Source: Lolium rigidum (taxonomy: Eukaryota > Streptophyta > Magnoliopsida > Poales > Poaceae). Taken from it: DNA of 64,000 nt. The notes beneath the pieces are model-generated. The model ran no database searches. It was given only the letters and a program-made list of their open reading frames with translations, and was not told where the DNA came from. The stretch covers positions 124,001 through 188,000 of the forward strand of contig NW_025900006.1 of the NCBI RefSeq assembly GCF_022539505.1. Direction: 5' to 3'. The position numbers and the translations under genes are program-made. Below, in pieces: positions 32,435-44,868 of the stretch (the stretch's first letter is position 1; the number at the start of each line of letters is the position of its first letter).

Positions 32435-33742
32435 GAGCATGTCCAGCCGTCTCCCCGACAAGGCCCCAGGACGCTTTTTTTTCATCCGGATGGATGAAAC
32501 GGCCCAGCCACGTCCCCGACTTCTCGTTTTCGTCTAGATTAGGCCTTTCATATGTCTGGAGAGCCCAGGCCATTCCCAGGTTCCCGAGGCACGGCCGGGG
32601 ACTCCGGACGAAACAAAAACACGCGAAATGTCGAGCGGGCCCGCGTTGTTGGCGACACAACCGGTAGTTCCCTCCATTAATTCCGTATCCCTCCAAATTG
32701 CGCCGCATAGAAGCATTTTCCCTGCCGAAATTCGGAGCTACCGCCATTCTTCCCCCACAGTTGCAGCTCCTCCTCTTCCCTTCCACCACCATGCCGCCGA
32801 AGAAGCTCGCCACCGATGGCGCGCCGACGGCGAGGAAGCCGCAGGCGCCTAAACAGAGGCCGCCGGGCATGTCTAACGCGGCCTGGGCAGTGGATCAAGA
32901 ACGGCGGCAACACGAAACTCGCGCTCGGGCAGAGAGGGAGAAGAAGTGCAACGCGAAGAGGGTGGCGGCGGCGGAGGAGGAACAGGCGAGGCTGATCTCC
33001 ATCAAGTTCGGTCGCCCGCACATCGCCCATTTCACCGGGGCATGGCCTACCCAAGGTATGGTCGGATCTCCTTCCTTCTCGTCGGCATCGCCGACCACGG
33101 CCAAATACCATGACACCTACGCCGCCGCCAGTATGGCCGGGTTTACGCCGTCGCCGACGGCGTACAACGGTGCGATGTACGAGGGTATCTCGCCTGCCCT
33201 GAGGCGCGGGCCGCTTCCCTTCTCCAACCCCGGGTTGCCGCCTCCAAATGAGCATGTGATGCATGAGATGATCACGTCGGGCTCCATGGCTGCCGCGGCG
33301 AGCCCGAGCTTCACACAAGAGGAGGCAAGGGCGGCGAAAGTCATCGCGGGGCGGCTTCAACTCCAACCTCGACCAGGGCGATCACCACGCTGATGAGAAC
33401 GACGGTAACCAATACGTCGATGGAGAAGATAAGGAGGCATACGTCGACCTGGACGTCGACGAAGAGGAAGTGTCCGAAGCCCCGGAGGTGCCGTCCAAGG
33501 GGAATAAGAATAGAAGGAAGAAGAACTCGCCGCCAGCCGTGCCGCGGATCAAATGGACGGGCACAGAGAAGGAGTGCCTCGCCGAAGCTTGGATGATGGT
33601 GTCTATGAACGGCATCACCGGCGCGAATCAGAGCTACGACACGTACTGGAAGCGGGTCAAGGTGGCGTTCGACGAGCGCAAACTCGTCGACCCGTACTTC
33701 AACACGACGGTGATGGATCGCGGCGAGAAGGCAATGGGAACC
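32435..33742 (+). mobile_element. Harbinger-type gene-carrying element, right part lost to insertion
   Basis: It starts gagcatgtccagccgtctcc after TAA, similar to the ggcatctccagc end of the element at 8905. It contains a Myb/SANT-like gene and stops abruptly at 33742 where LTR element A begins. The right end would lie beyond element A, outside the window. Confidence 0.5.
32791..33742 (+). pseudogene. Myb/SANT-like (NAM-associated type) protein, frameshifted and cut
   Basis: It starts MPPKKLATDGAPTARKP after ttccaccacc. A basic helical segment (WAVDQERRQHETRARAEREK) is followed by a glycine/proline-poor middle with PPNEHVMHEMI. A one-base shift near 33340 moves the reading to FNSNLDQGD, YVDLDVDEEE and the Myb-like block KWTGTEKECLAEAWMMVS, then YWKRVKVAFDERKLVDPYFN and MDRGEKAM. 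This organisation is that of the large grass family often labelled NAM-associated, linked to PIF/Harbinger elements whose Myb-like partner helps the transposase reach the DNA. The C-terminal half is removed by element A. Confidence 0.65.
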
Positions 33743-34083
33743 TAATATGTCTCAAACGTATCTATAATTTCTTATGTTCCATGCTAGTTTTATGACAATA
33801 CTCACATGTTTTATACACACCTTATATCATTTATACGCGTTTTTCGGCACTAACCTATTAACGAGATGCCGAAGCGCCAGTTCCTGTTTTGTGCTGTTTT
33901 TGGTTTCAGAAATCCTACACATGAAATATTCTCGGAATTGGACGAAACGAACGCCCAGGGTCTTATTTTTCCACGGAGCTTCCAGAAGACCGAAGAGGAT
34001 ACGAAGTGGGGCCACGGGGCGCCGACACCACAAGGCGGCGCGGCCAGCATGGGGCCCGCGCCGGCCTATGGTGTGGGGCCCCC
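33743..34083 (+). repeat. 5' LTR of element A, first part
   Basis: Starts TAATATGTCTCAAACG where the 3' copy at 58259 reads TGATACGTCTCAAACG, so the terminal TG has mutated to TA. It breaks at ccccc, the target of element B. Confidence 0.88.
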
Positions 34084-35485
34084 TGATACGTCCAAAACGT
34101 ATCTACTTTCCCGAACACTTTTGCTATTGTTTTGCCTCTAATTTGTGTATTTTGGATGCAACTAACACGGACTAACGCTGTTTTCAGCAGAACTGTTCTG
34201 GTGTCTCGTTTTTGTGTAGAAATCCAACTTTCGGGAAAATCCTCGGAATTTATGCGAAAGGTCCTATTTTTCCAGAAGACTCACGGAGCCAGAAGGGCAA
34301 GTCAGGTGGAGGCCCGAGGGCCCCACACCCTAGGGCGGCGCGGCCCAGGAGGGGGGAGCGCGGCCCTAGCGTGTGGCCCCCTCGGCCGGCCTCCGACGCC
34401 CTCCTCTTGACTACTTAAAGGGTTCGATCTAAAAATCGCGATCAAGAAGTCGAAGTCGCCAGAAACCCTCCAGAACGCCGCCACATCGCGAAACTCCGTC
34501 TCGGGAGCTAGAAGTCTCCGTTCTGGCACTCCGCCGGGACGGGGAATTGGAGGAGATCATCGCCATCATCACCACCGACGCCTCTTCATCAACCAGCCAT
34601 GTTTCCCCCATCCATGTGTGAGTAATTCCCCCGCTGTAGGCCGAAGGGGATGGTAGGGATTGGATGAGATTGGTCATGTAATAGCATAAGATTGTTAGGG
34701 CATAGTGCCTAGTGTCCGTAATTGGTACTTTGATGATATTGTTGCAACTTGTTATGCTTAATGCTTGTCACTAGGGCCCGAGTGCCATGATCTCAGATCT
34801 GAACATGTTATTGTTTCATCATGATATTCATTGTTTTATGATCTTACCTGCAAGTTGTATACACATGTCGCTGTCCGGAACCAAAGGCCCCGAAGTGACC
34901 GAAATCGGGACAACCGGAGGGGATGGTAGTGATGTGAGGATCACATGTGTTCACGGAGTGTTAATGCTTTGCTCCGGTACTCTATTAAAAGGAGTACCTT
35001 AATATCCAGTAGATTCCCTTGAGGCCCGGCTGCCACCGGCTGGTAGGACAAAAGGTGTTGTGCAAGTTTCTCATTGCGAGCACGTACGACTATATATGGA
35101 ACACATGCCTATTGATTGCTTTGTACTTGGACACCGTTTTATTATTATCTGCAAATGCCCTGCTATGATTGTTACATGAGTTTCTCTCATCCATGCAACG
35201 CCCGTTATCCGTCCCCGTGCCTACGGTATTTTAATTCTGCTGTTTACTATAATTACTACTGCTGTCTCTCGTTACTCTGCTGCTCGTTATTTCACTACGC
35301 TACTTGCTATAAAACTATTACTATCGATAAACTCTTGCGAGCAAGTCTGTTTCCAGGTGCAGCTGAATTGACAACTCCGCTATTAAGGCTTTCAAGTATT
35401 CTTTGTCTCCCCTTGTGTCGAATCAATAAATTGGGATTTACTTCCCGCGAAGACTGCTGCGATCCCCTATAGTTGTGGGTCATCA
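34084..35485 (+). repeat. 5' LTR of element B
   Basis: Starts TGATACGTCCAAAACG and ends GTGGGTCATCA. Compared by eye with the 3' copy, it has about two dozen substitutions and three small indels in 1.4 kb. Confidence 0.93.
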
Positions 35486-35496
35486 AGACTGTTTTC

Positions 35497-35514
35497 TGGC
35501 GCCGTTGCCGGGGA
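35497..35514 (+). other. Primer binding site of element B
   Basis: TGGCGCCGTTGCCGGGGA, the tRNA-Asp-type site known from Athila elements, lies 11 bp after the LTR. Confidence 0.85.
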
Positions 35515-35572
35515 GCATAGCTTTATTTGGAAGTTCACTTGGATTGATATTGTTCGCTGCAAATTCTCCATC

Positions 35573-38232
35573 ATGGGTAAAACTCGCGATCCTAAAGTCG
35601 CCATATTACCATCCACTAAATGAAAAGGTACAACTCTGAGTACCTCTGCTACACTTGATTCACCATCTGTGATAAGTCAACTTATTTCACCGCCACAAGC
35701 TTCACTTGCTGGTACTTCTGCTGAATCTGAAAATTCTCATAATATTGATAATGTTTCTGCTGTGCTTGATGATAGTGGTTCATTGGGATCCTTTCTAGAT
35801 GCTACAATTGCTAGGTCTAGACAAATTGAAAATACTGAAACTCCTAATGCTACTACACCTGTTAATTCGCTCGAACTTGATTATTCTAGTGATGATCCTG
35901 ATGAGGATTATGTGGAGCTTAATGATGATTTTATTAATAGATGCAATGCTACTGCTGATGCAAGAAAAATTAAAAAGTTTCTCACACAATATACTTGTTA
36001 GACATAAGTTATCTCCCGATCCTAAATTTGCCACATCTCCTATATGCATTAAGGATAAAGATTATGATTTTTCTCTTGATCTATCTCATATAGCTATTGT
36101 AGAGAAAGCACCCTTTTGTGGTACTGAAAAAGAAAGTGTTGTAGAACACATGATTGAACTTTCTTCTATGAGTAGCTTGTTTTCCGATGATGTCAAGATG
36201 CGTACTTACTTTGTCGCTAAAATTTTTCCTTTCTCATTAAAGGATGATGCTAAAACTTGGTATAATAATTTGCCTCCTGGTTCTATTAAAAGTCCAACTG
36301 ATTTGCATGATGTTTTCTTTCGGAAATACTTTCCTGCTAGCGCTCAACATGCTGCTTTACAGAAAATTTTTAGCTTTGACCAGGAAGATGGAGAGAAATT
36401 GCCAGAAGCTTGGGCGAGATTTTGCTCACTTATCAGAGCTCGACCTAGACATGATTTGGAAAAGCATGATTTACTTGATATATTTTATAGTGGACTAACC
36501 GTTGAGTCTAGAGCATATTTAGATAGTTGTGCTGGTTGTGTTTTCAGGAAAAGAACTCCAGACGAAGCTGAAGAATTATTGGCTAAAATAGGCCGGAATC
36601 ATGATGATTGGAATACACCTGAACCAACTCCAACGCCAATATTGAAGAAGAGGGGTTTAATTAAATTGAATGATGAAGATATGAGGGAAGCCAAGAAGTC
36701 TCTCAAGGAGAAAGGTATTAAATCCGAAGATGTGAAGAATCTACCTCCCATAGAAGATATATGTGAGATAATTCCCCCTTCATCCATGATTGAGGTAAAC
36801 TCCCTTCAACGCTTTACTAGGGAAGATATTCCGTATTCAAAACCTCCTGCTCAATGCTTAGATGAGTTTGATAATTATATTATTAAGCAAGAAAATTTTA
36901 ATATGAGAGTAGAGAATCATCTAATGGAAAATTCTCAAGCTATTAGTAATTTGCATGATATTGTGGAGAGAACCTCCAATGATGTTAAGATGCTTGTTAA
37001 ACATTTTCAAATGGTTCAAACTCAAATTGATCAACTCACTAAGGTGCAAAATGACTTGTTAAAAAATAATTCTAAAGAGAAACATGCTTATGAAGTAACA
37101 ACTAGAGGTGGTGTCTCTACCCAGGATCCTCTATATCCTGAAGGGCATCCCAAAAGAATTGAACAAGATTCTCAACGCATTGAACCTAGTGCTCCTTCTA
37201 AGAAAAAGAAGAAGAAACATAAAAAGGTTGTAGAATCCTCTGAACCTGTTAATGATCCTAATAGTATTTCTATTTCTGATGCTGAAACCGAGAATGGTAA
37301 TGAACATGATAATGGTAATGATAATGATAAGAATGATGCTTCTGATAAAGAAGAAGTTGAAGATGAACCTGAAAAGCATGCTAAAAATAAAAAGTATACT
37401 AAAGAAGATTTTATTGCTAAGAAACATGGTAATGAAAGGGAACCTTGGGTACAAAAGCAAATGCCTTTTCCTGCTAAGAAACTAAAATCAAAGGAAGAAG
37501 AACACTATAATAAATTTTGCAATTGGATGAAACCTTTATTCTTGCAAATCCCTTTGACTGATGCTATTAAATTGCCTCCTTATTCAAAGTATATGAAAGA
37601 TATTGTCACTAACAAAAGGAAAATCCCCAATGAGGAGATTTCCACTATGCTTGCTAATTACTCTTTCAATGGCAAGGTTCCAAAGAAGTTGGGCGACCCA
37701 GGTATACCTACTATTCCTTGTTCTATTAAGAATAATTATGTTAAAACTGCTCTATGTGACTTGGGAGCCGGTGTTAGTGTTATGCCTTTTTTCTCTTTAT
37801 AAGAGACTTTATTTAGATAAGTTGATACCTACTGATATATCTTTGCAAATTGCTGATAAATCTACTGCTATTCCTGTTGGTATATGTGAGGATGTTCCTG
37901 TTCAAGTTACTAATAACTGCTTGATATTAACTGATTTTGTTGTGTTGGAAATGCCTGAAGATGATAATATGTCTATTATTCTTAGGAGACCTTTTCTTAA
38001 CACTGCAAGGGCTGTTATTGATTGCAATAAAGGAAAGGTTACTTTCAATGTTGATGATAAGGAGCATACCGTCTATTTCCCCAAGAGGATTGATAAAGTA
38101 TGTGGAGTCAATACTATTTCTAATGTGAGAACTATCAAAGTTGGAACTATCGATTGCCCTATATATGAGCCTAAAGAAGGACATCAAAGTCTTATGATTG
38201 GATCCATATCAATACAATTCAAGGTAACATGA
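35573..38232 (+). pseudogene. Gag-protease of element B, broken by a stop and two frameshifts
   Basis: Starts MGKTRDPKVAILPSTK, meets TGA near 35621, and continues through SPPQASLAGTSAES to about 35995, where it shifts frame. The long frame (to 37802) holds the retrotransposon gag core (KTWYNNLPPGSI, WARFCSLIRARPRHDLEKHD), a coiled-coil stretch (MVQTQIDQLTKVQNDLLK) and a very lysine/asparagine/aspartate-rich linker. The aspartic protease starts at ALCDLGAGVSVMP, with DLGA in place of DTGA. A run of six T at 37789-37794 shifts the frame. The protease resumes as LYLDKLIPTDISL to ILRRPFLNTARAVID. No RT follows. Confidence 0.88.
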
Positions 38233-38449
38233 TTGATTTGAGGTTTATTTCTTCTTATGCTATGTACAATTTATTTGGTGGCAAGACTTGATCAACCTTG
38301 TTAACAAATACTTTTTATATGCATAGAGGAGGTAAACAACATTTCTTTCTTCCTCCACTTGCTTTACTTGCTGTAGCACTTTTGCTTGGTAAAGTTCCTT
38401 AGTTAATTAGAGATTTCAAAAAAATTTCTGTCCAGTAATAATAAACTTA

Positions 38450-39015
38450 ATGCCAAGAAATGTGCATTTTTCAAAGTTTTTAAAAATTCACAAAAATTAT
38501 ACCGTTGGTCCTATTTTTCGAAAATGCACCTGGGAGCACCTGGGGATGACCAGTGGGGCACCCCAGGGTGGCACCCCACAGGGCGGCGCGGCCAGCAAGG
38601 GGGGCGCGCCACCCTGGTGTGTGGGTCCCCCTTTGCCCCACTTTAGCATCTCTTCCTCCCAGACTCTTCTCTCTCCCGAAAAAATCAGCACCAGCTTTCT
38701 CTCACTCGCGTTTTTGCTCAAGAGCTCAGGATTTCTCGATCTCTTTGCTCAGCCCAGATTTCTGTCTGAAATTTGGCACATTTGCTCTCCGGTATGTGAC
38801 TCCTTCGATTATCCAAGTAGAATTTTATTTGGTTGAGTATATCTTGAATATTTTGCTGCTGTAGGTAACATGTTTAGTGAGCTTGCATGCTTGTTCTAAG
38901 TTGTATAAACTAGTTTTGATGCATGATTAGTACTCTAGCAAGTTCCTATAGTAGTTCCCCTCGATTATATGTCACCAAATCAAATTTTATATTGTTTGTT
39001 GAAAAATTTCAGAAA
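38450..39015 (+). promoter_or_regulatory. LTR-like GC-rich block and leader before the extra ORF
   Basis: A run containing agggcggcgcggccagca and ggggcccac-type motifs closely resembles the middle of the LTRs at 34030 and 34330. It is followed by a CT-rich leader (38650-38730) and an intron-like stretch ending tttcag just before ATG 39016. It may be an internal promoter for the following ORF. Confidence 0.4.
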
Positions 39016-40140
39016 ATGGAGTGGAATAGATATCAACTAAACCAACAAGAATTGGAGGTGCAACAAGTCATGAGAGTGAACCGCGAAGAGGGAGTATACC
39101 CCTCTTACTACCCGTGCACAGATTTCATGAGAAGTGCAGGAATATTGGAAGATGTTCAGAATCTAATTTCTCGTGCAGGGTTGAATGATTTTGTTGATGG
39201 AGAACCATGCCAATATGCAAAATTGACTATGTCTGTTGTGCAGGATTTTAAGTTAAATTGGTCGCAATCTAACCCCATGGTTCAGTATAAGATTTATAAT
39301 AAAACTGTCAACTTGCCATTCAATGATTTTTGTACAGCAATTAGAGTACCGCAACGGGGATCATGCGAGAAGATAAGGGGATCGCCGCGAGAGCTTTTAA
39401 GCCTCTTCGAGATGATTTGTCATGGAAGGAGTTTCTCAGAGGATGGTGGTAAAATCACTAGCATTCAACTCCCAGCTATCCGCTACTTTGCTTATTTCAT
39501 TACTAAATGTGTTCTTGCTAGAAAGAATGGTAGTGAACTATCTATCCAGGATTTAGCTTTTCTAGCTGCTGCACTGCAAGGTGGTAAGACTTATAATTTG
39601 GGGGCATTGATAGCTTATAGACTTGCTACTAACCGTGAGAAGGGCGGAATCTGTGGAGGTCTCATCGCCTCTCGTTTACTAGCTTTGCATGGTGTAGAAC
39701 CTCACCATCTTGATATTCGACTTTCCGTATAAAGACTTGACATAGTCTCCATGATTAAACATGAATTTGTTCCTGATTCATCTAACTGGAGTAACCTGTC
39801 TTACAAGATAACATTTTACAAGAAGTCATGGAGAACAACTAAGAAAACTGAAAAACTAGTAAGATTGCCTGCGCCTGTTCTATTTAACCTTGATTCCAGG
39901 GAGGATTGGTCAGTCACAGAAGGTGCACTGAATGCACACATAGAGGGAGGAGGCCATCATGCAAGAGACAACATGGAGGAGGCCGAGGAACACCTCGACT
40001 CGTCATCTGATGCAGCAAGTTCTTCGCATCAACATTTTGGACATGTGGATCCTCCGCGCTTTTCTTCTGCACAGGGACCTTACTATGACTACGCCATGCA
40101 TGATCCACCGGCGAGGAACAGCGACCCTCGTTGGGGTTGA
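39016..40140 (+). pseudogene. Extra ORF of element B (env-like position), function unknown
   Basis: The 374-codon frame is interrupted once, by TAA at 39730. It begins MEWNRYQLNQQELEVQQVMR, has YYPCTDFMRSAGI, a middle block IQLPAIRYFAYFITKCVLAR and DLAFLAAALQGGKTYN, then RLLALHGVEPHHLDIRL. The tail is charged, acidic and histidine-rich. There is no signal peptide or membrane anchor, so it is not a visible envelope protein. Plant Athila-type elements often carry such an ORF between pol and the 3' LTR, and the middle resembles my recollection of the ATHILA ORF-1 family. It follows an LTR-like GC-rich block. Role unknown. Confidence 0.6.
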
Positions 40141-42243
40141 ACTCCACTTAGGCCAAAAGCCTAAGCTTGGGGGGAGGTATACCGGCATCACTCATTCTTT
40201 GCATATTATGGTTGCTGGATACTTGTATATACTCGTTTAGTTTCTTTGAGTGGTTTTCTAATGAGAGGGAGATGATATTTGGGGAAGTGCTGCCTGAAAA
40301 CAGATTCTGGACTGTTACCGAAGAAATTCTCAAAAATAGCCAGAATGATATTTTGCGAAGCCAATTTTTGTGCATGTTCCCCAGGTTGTTATCTAACTTT
40401 CATTTGTTGAACACTTTTCAATTTCAGCAGTGTAAGAATTTCTTAAAAATCGAGTACTGTACTGCTGTCAAGTTTGATGAATTTCTGCTGTTTTGTGTTT
40501 TTGTGACTTTTCTAGTTTTCATTTTCTTGTTTTTGCTTTGTTTCTTTTCTAAAACACAAAAATACCAAAAATATTTCTGTTGTTTCTCTTCACCATTTGC
40601 TTATTTTGGTTTCTTGCATTTATTTTGCTTTATTTGCTATCGTTGGTTTGCTATAAGAAAATCCAAAAAGATTTTGCTTTGTTTGCTTGTTTCCTTTTGT
40701 TCTTGTTTCCAATTTGAAAACACCAAAAATATTTGCTGTTCTTCTTTGGCTTGTAAAGTTCATTTTGATTTCAATGGTCTTCGGTGGCTGGAGCGTGGTT
40801 TTCATTTCATATTATCCAAGCTACACAAGTGAAAGGCAATAATGACGATCTACGACAATTGGATTGTGGTGAGAGGCTGGTATGTACTCTATTTGTTTTT
40901 CATTTTTGTACATATACTCATCCATGTGAGCATGCTTAGTTGGTTCATGTGAGGTATATGTCATTTAAGAAAATCTAGTAGTTCATGATCTCTCATGTTT
41001 AGCTCCAATTTATTAATATGAGTAGCATGTCATGGATGTTTGCTTGCATTTTATTCATAAGTAGGTATGACATTGTGGTATCCTCCTCTGAATAATTCAT
41101 TTATATCGACTTGGCACATGCTCACGCATGCATATGACTGAACAAAAGTCAATTAAGCCTCTATGATTTACATTGCTTCAGAGTTCTTGTATCACTTTTA
41201 TGCCTCCGTTAATTTATTTTGCCGCAAGCATGATTATGACAGTTACTGCTCTCTTGATTTGTCGCTCCCCAGTCTGTTGTTAGCCTTCACTTGTACTGAG
41301 CGGGAACGCTGCTCGTGCTTCCAAACACCTGAAAACCAAGTTGTTCCAAAGTGTCCACCATAAATACCTATGCATGGCATTTCAAACCATTCCAAGTAAA
41401 TTCTCATGCGCTACATTTAAAACCTTCAAAATGCTTCTCAATTTGTGTTAATGTTTCATAGCTCATGAGGAAGTATGTGGTGTTTAACTTTCAACCTTGT
41501 CATTTACTCTTGACGGACTTTCATTATGGACTAGTGGCACATCCGCTTATCCGATAATTTTGCAAAAAGAGCTGGCAATGGGATTCCCGATCCCAAATTA
41601 ATTAACCTAAATAGACACTCCTCCATGGTATGTGATTGTTGGACGGCACCCAAAGGATTCGGTTAGCCATGGCTTGTGTAAGCAAAGGTTGGGGGGAGTG
41701 TCATCATAATAAAACTAAAATAAAAAGTCACTCCTTCAGGGTATGAGATTGTTGGCAGGCACCCGAGGATTCGGTTAGCCATGGTTTGTGAAAGAAAGGT
41801 TGGAAGGAGTGCCACATAAACACAAAAATAATTCATGGGAGCCGCTCTTGGAAGTCCGGTTGGCGAGGTAGTTGGTGTACCCATTACCATTCGTTGACAA
41901 CAACAAACACCTCTCAAAATAATTTTACTCCTGTTTTAAAAAAAAATGAAAAGCTCTAGCGCATGTTAATCCCTACTTCCCTCTGCGAAGGGTCAATCTT
42001 GTACTTTTATGTTGTGTCTCCATCCTTTCTTTGAGCACTATCTTGAGAGCACAACTGTCATTCTTAGTATAATATGCTTGTCCCAAAATATGATTGATTG
42101 CGGTATTACTTTGATGCTTTTATCTTTGACAATCACTATTTCTAGTCCTTCTATGAACTTCAGAGGTGCCTGGGCATTTATGTTTTGCTGATCAAATATG
42201 GGCAAGCGAGATACCACTTTATCATACTCTTTTATGAACATTG
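40141..42243. other. Non-coding 3' internal region of element B
   Basis: AT-rich and frame-poor. An internal aagcttggggggag at about 40164 looks like a polypurine tract. 41655-41815 holds two imperfect repeats of gattcggttagccatgg with gaaaggttgg-type ends. Segments near 41275-41470 and 41950-42060 (cttccctctgcgaaggg) are recognisably shared with element A at 56930-57100 and 57740-57840. Confidence 0.6.
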
Positions 42244-42248
42244 CAATC

Positions 42249-43854
42249 TGATGGCGTGTAACTCACACGTTCGTTGGGAACCCCAAGAGGAAGGTATGAT
42301 GCGCACAGCAGCAAGTTTTCCCTCAGAAAGAAACCAAGGTTTATCGAACCAGGAGGAGCCAAGAAGCACGTTGAAGGTTGATGGCGGCGGGATGTAGTGC
42401 GGCGCAACACCGGGGATTCCGGCGCCAACGTGGAACCTGCACAACACAACCAAAGTACTTTGCCCCAACGAAACGAGTGAGGTTGTCAATCTCACCGGCT
42501 TGCTGTAACAAAGGATTAACCGTATTGTGTGGAAGATGATTGTTTGCGAGAAAACGAGTAGAACAAGTATTGCGATAGATTGTATTTCAGTATAGAGAAT
42601 TGGACCGGGGTCCACAGTTCACTAGAGGTGTCTCTCCCATAAGACGAACGAGCATGTTGGGTGAACAAATTACAGTTGGGCAATTGACAAATAAAGAGAG
42701 CATGACCATGCACATACATATCATGATGAGTATAGTGAGATTTAATTGGGCATTACGACAAAGTACATAGACCGTCATCCAACCGCATCTATGCCTAAAA
42801 AGTCCACCTTCGAGGTTATCATCCGAACCCCCTCCGGTATTAAGTTGCAAAGCAACGAGACAATTGCATTAAGTATGGTGCGTAATGTAATCAACAACTA
42901 CATCCTTAGACATAGCATCAATGTTTTATCCCTAGTGGCAACGAGCACAACACAACCTTAGAACTTTCTCGTCATCGTCCCGGGTGTCAATGCGAGCATG
43001 AACCCACTATCGAGCATAAGTACTCCCTCTTGGAGTTACAAGCATCTACTTGGCCAGAGCATCTACTAGTAACGGAAAGCATGCAAGATCATAAATAACA
43101 CGTAGATATAACTTTGATAATCAACATAACAAGTATTCTCTATTCATCGGATCCCAACAAACGCAACATATAGAATTACAGATAGATGATCTTGATCATG
43201 TTAGGCAGCTCACAAGATCCGACAATGATAGCACAATGGGGAGAAGACAACCATCTAGCTACTGCTATGGACCCATAGTCCAGGGGTAGACTACTCACTC
43301 ATCACTCCGGAGGCAACCATGGCGGTGTAGAGTCCTCCGGGAGATGATTCCCCTCTCCGGCGAGGGTGCCGGAGGCGATCTCCTGGATCCCCCGAGATGG
43401 GATCGGCGGCGGCGGCGTCTCTGGAAGGTTTTCCGTATCGTGGCTCTCGGTACTGGGGGTTTCGTCACGGAGGCTATTTGTAGGCGGAAGGGCAGGTCAA
43501 GAGGCGGCACGGGGGCCCCACACCACAGGGCCGCGCGGCCAAGGGGGGGGGGCCGCGCCGCCCTAGGGTTTGGCTCCCTCGTGGCCCCTCTTCGTCTCTC
43601 CTTCGGACTTCTGGAAGCTTCGTGGAAAAATAGGCCCCTGGGCTTTGATTTCGTCCAATTCCGAGAATATTTCCTTACTAGGATTTCGAAACCAAAAACA
43701 GCGAGAAAACAAGCAATCGGCACTTCGGCATCTTGTTAATAGGTTAGTTCCAGAAAATGCACGAATATGACATAAAGTGTGCATAAAACATGTAGATAAC
43801 ATCAATAATGTGGCATGGATCATAAGAAATTATCGATACGTCGGAGACGTATCA
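42249..43854 (-). mobile_element. Solo LTR, reversed, of element A's family
   Basis: 1606 bp between perfect 5-bp duplications caatc (42244-42248 and 43855-43859). Reversed, it begins TGATACGTCTCCGACG and ends ACACGCCATCA, parallel to the LTR of element A along its length. No internal region remains, so it is the product of recombination between two LTRs, inserted antisense into element B. Confidence 0.92.
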
Positions 43855-43859
43855 CAATC

Positions 43860-44093
43860 CTGCTTATAGACATGATTCATGATGCTTATTATTAATTGTT
43901 GGTACCTCTCCATGATTGACATAGCTGTTAGATGATCTTATTTGCATGCATCTTATTATGAACTGCCTAAGTGTTAGCCATAGCATGAGAATATATACAT
44001 CATATGAACAAATGTGTTCGTGAAAGTTCTTTTATCGCGTCAGTTGTTAACTGAATTGCTTGAGGACAAGCAATAAGCTAAGCTTGGGGGAGT
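43860..44093 (+). other. End of B internal region with polypurine tract
   Basis: Resumes B after the solo LTR and ends aagcttgggggagt (44079-44092), the primer for plus-strand synthesis next to the 3' LTR. Confidence 0.75.
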
Positions 44094-44868
44094 TGATACG
44101 TCCAAAACGTATCTACTTTCCCGAACACTTTTGCTATTGTTTTGCCTCTAATTTGTGTATTTTGGATGCAACTAACACGGACTAACGCTGTTTTCAGCAG
44201 AACTGTTCCGGTGTCTCGTTTTTGTGCAGAAATCCAACTTTCAGGAAAATCCTCGGAATTTATGCGAAAGGTCCTATTTTTCCAGAAGACTCACGGAGCC
44301 AGAAGGGCAAGTCAGGTGGAGGCCCGAGGGCCCCACACCCTAGGGCGGCGCGGCCCAGGAGGGGGGCGCGCGGCCCTAGCGTGTGGCCCCCTCGGTCGGC
44401 CTCCGACGCCCTCCTCTGGACTACTTAAAGGGTTCGATCTAAAAATCGCGATCAAGAAGTCGAAGTCGCCAGAAACCCTCCAGAACGCCGCCACATCGCG
44501 AAACTCCGTCTCGGGAGCCAGAAGTCTCCGTTCTGGCACTCCGCCGGGACGGGGAATTGGAGGAGATCATCGCCATCATCACCACCGACACCTCTTCATC
44601 AACCAGCCATGTTTCCCCCATCCATGTGTGAGTAATTCCCCCGCTGTAGGCCGAAGGGGATGGTAGGGATTGGATGAGATTGGTCATGTAATAGCATAAG
44701 ATTGTTAGGGCATAGTGCCTAGTGTCCGTAATTGGTACTTTGATGATATTGTTGCAACATGTTATGCTTAATGCTTGTCACTAGGGCCCGAGTGCCATGA
44801 TCTCAGATCTGAACATGTTATTGTTTCATCATGATATTCATTGTTTTATGATCTTACCTGCAAGTTGT
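44094..44868 (+). repeat. 3' LTR of element B, first part
   Basis: Matches 34084 onward with nine scattered substitutions seen by eye. Interrupted at gttgt by element C. Confidence 0.92.

Noticed and set aside
42232..42850. Minus-strand frames over the solo LTR
   Set aside because: They lie within an LTR and its conserved leader; no protein family.
44142..44666. 174-codon frame in element B's LTR (also at 34132)
   Set aside because: Present in both LTR copies and low in coding character; LTR sequence only.
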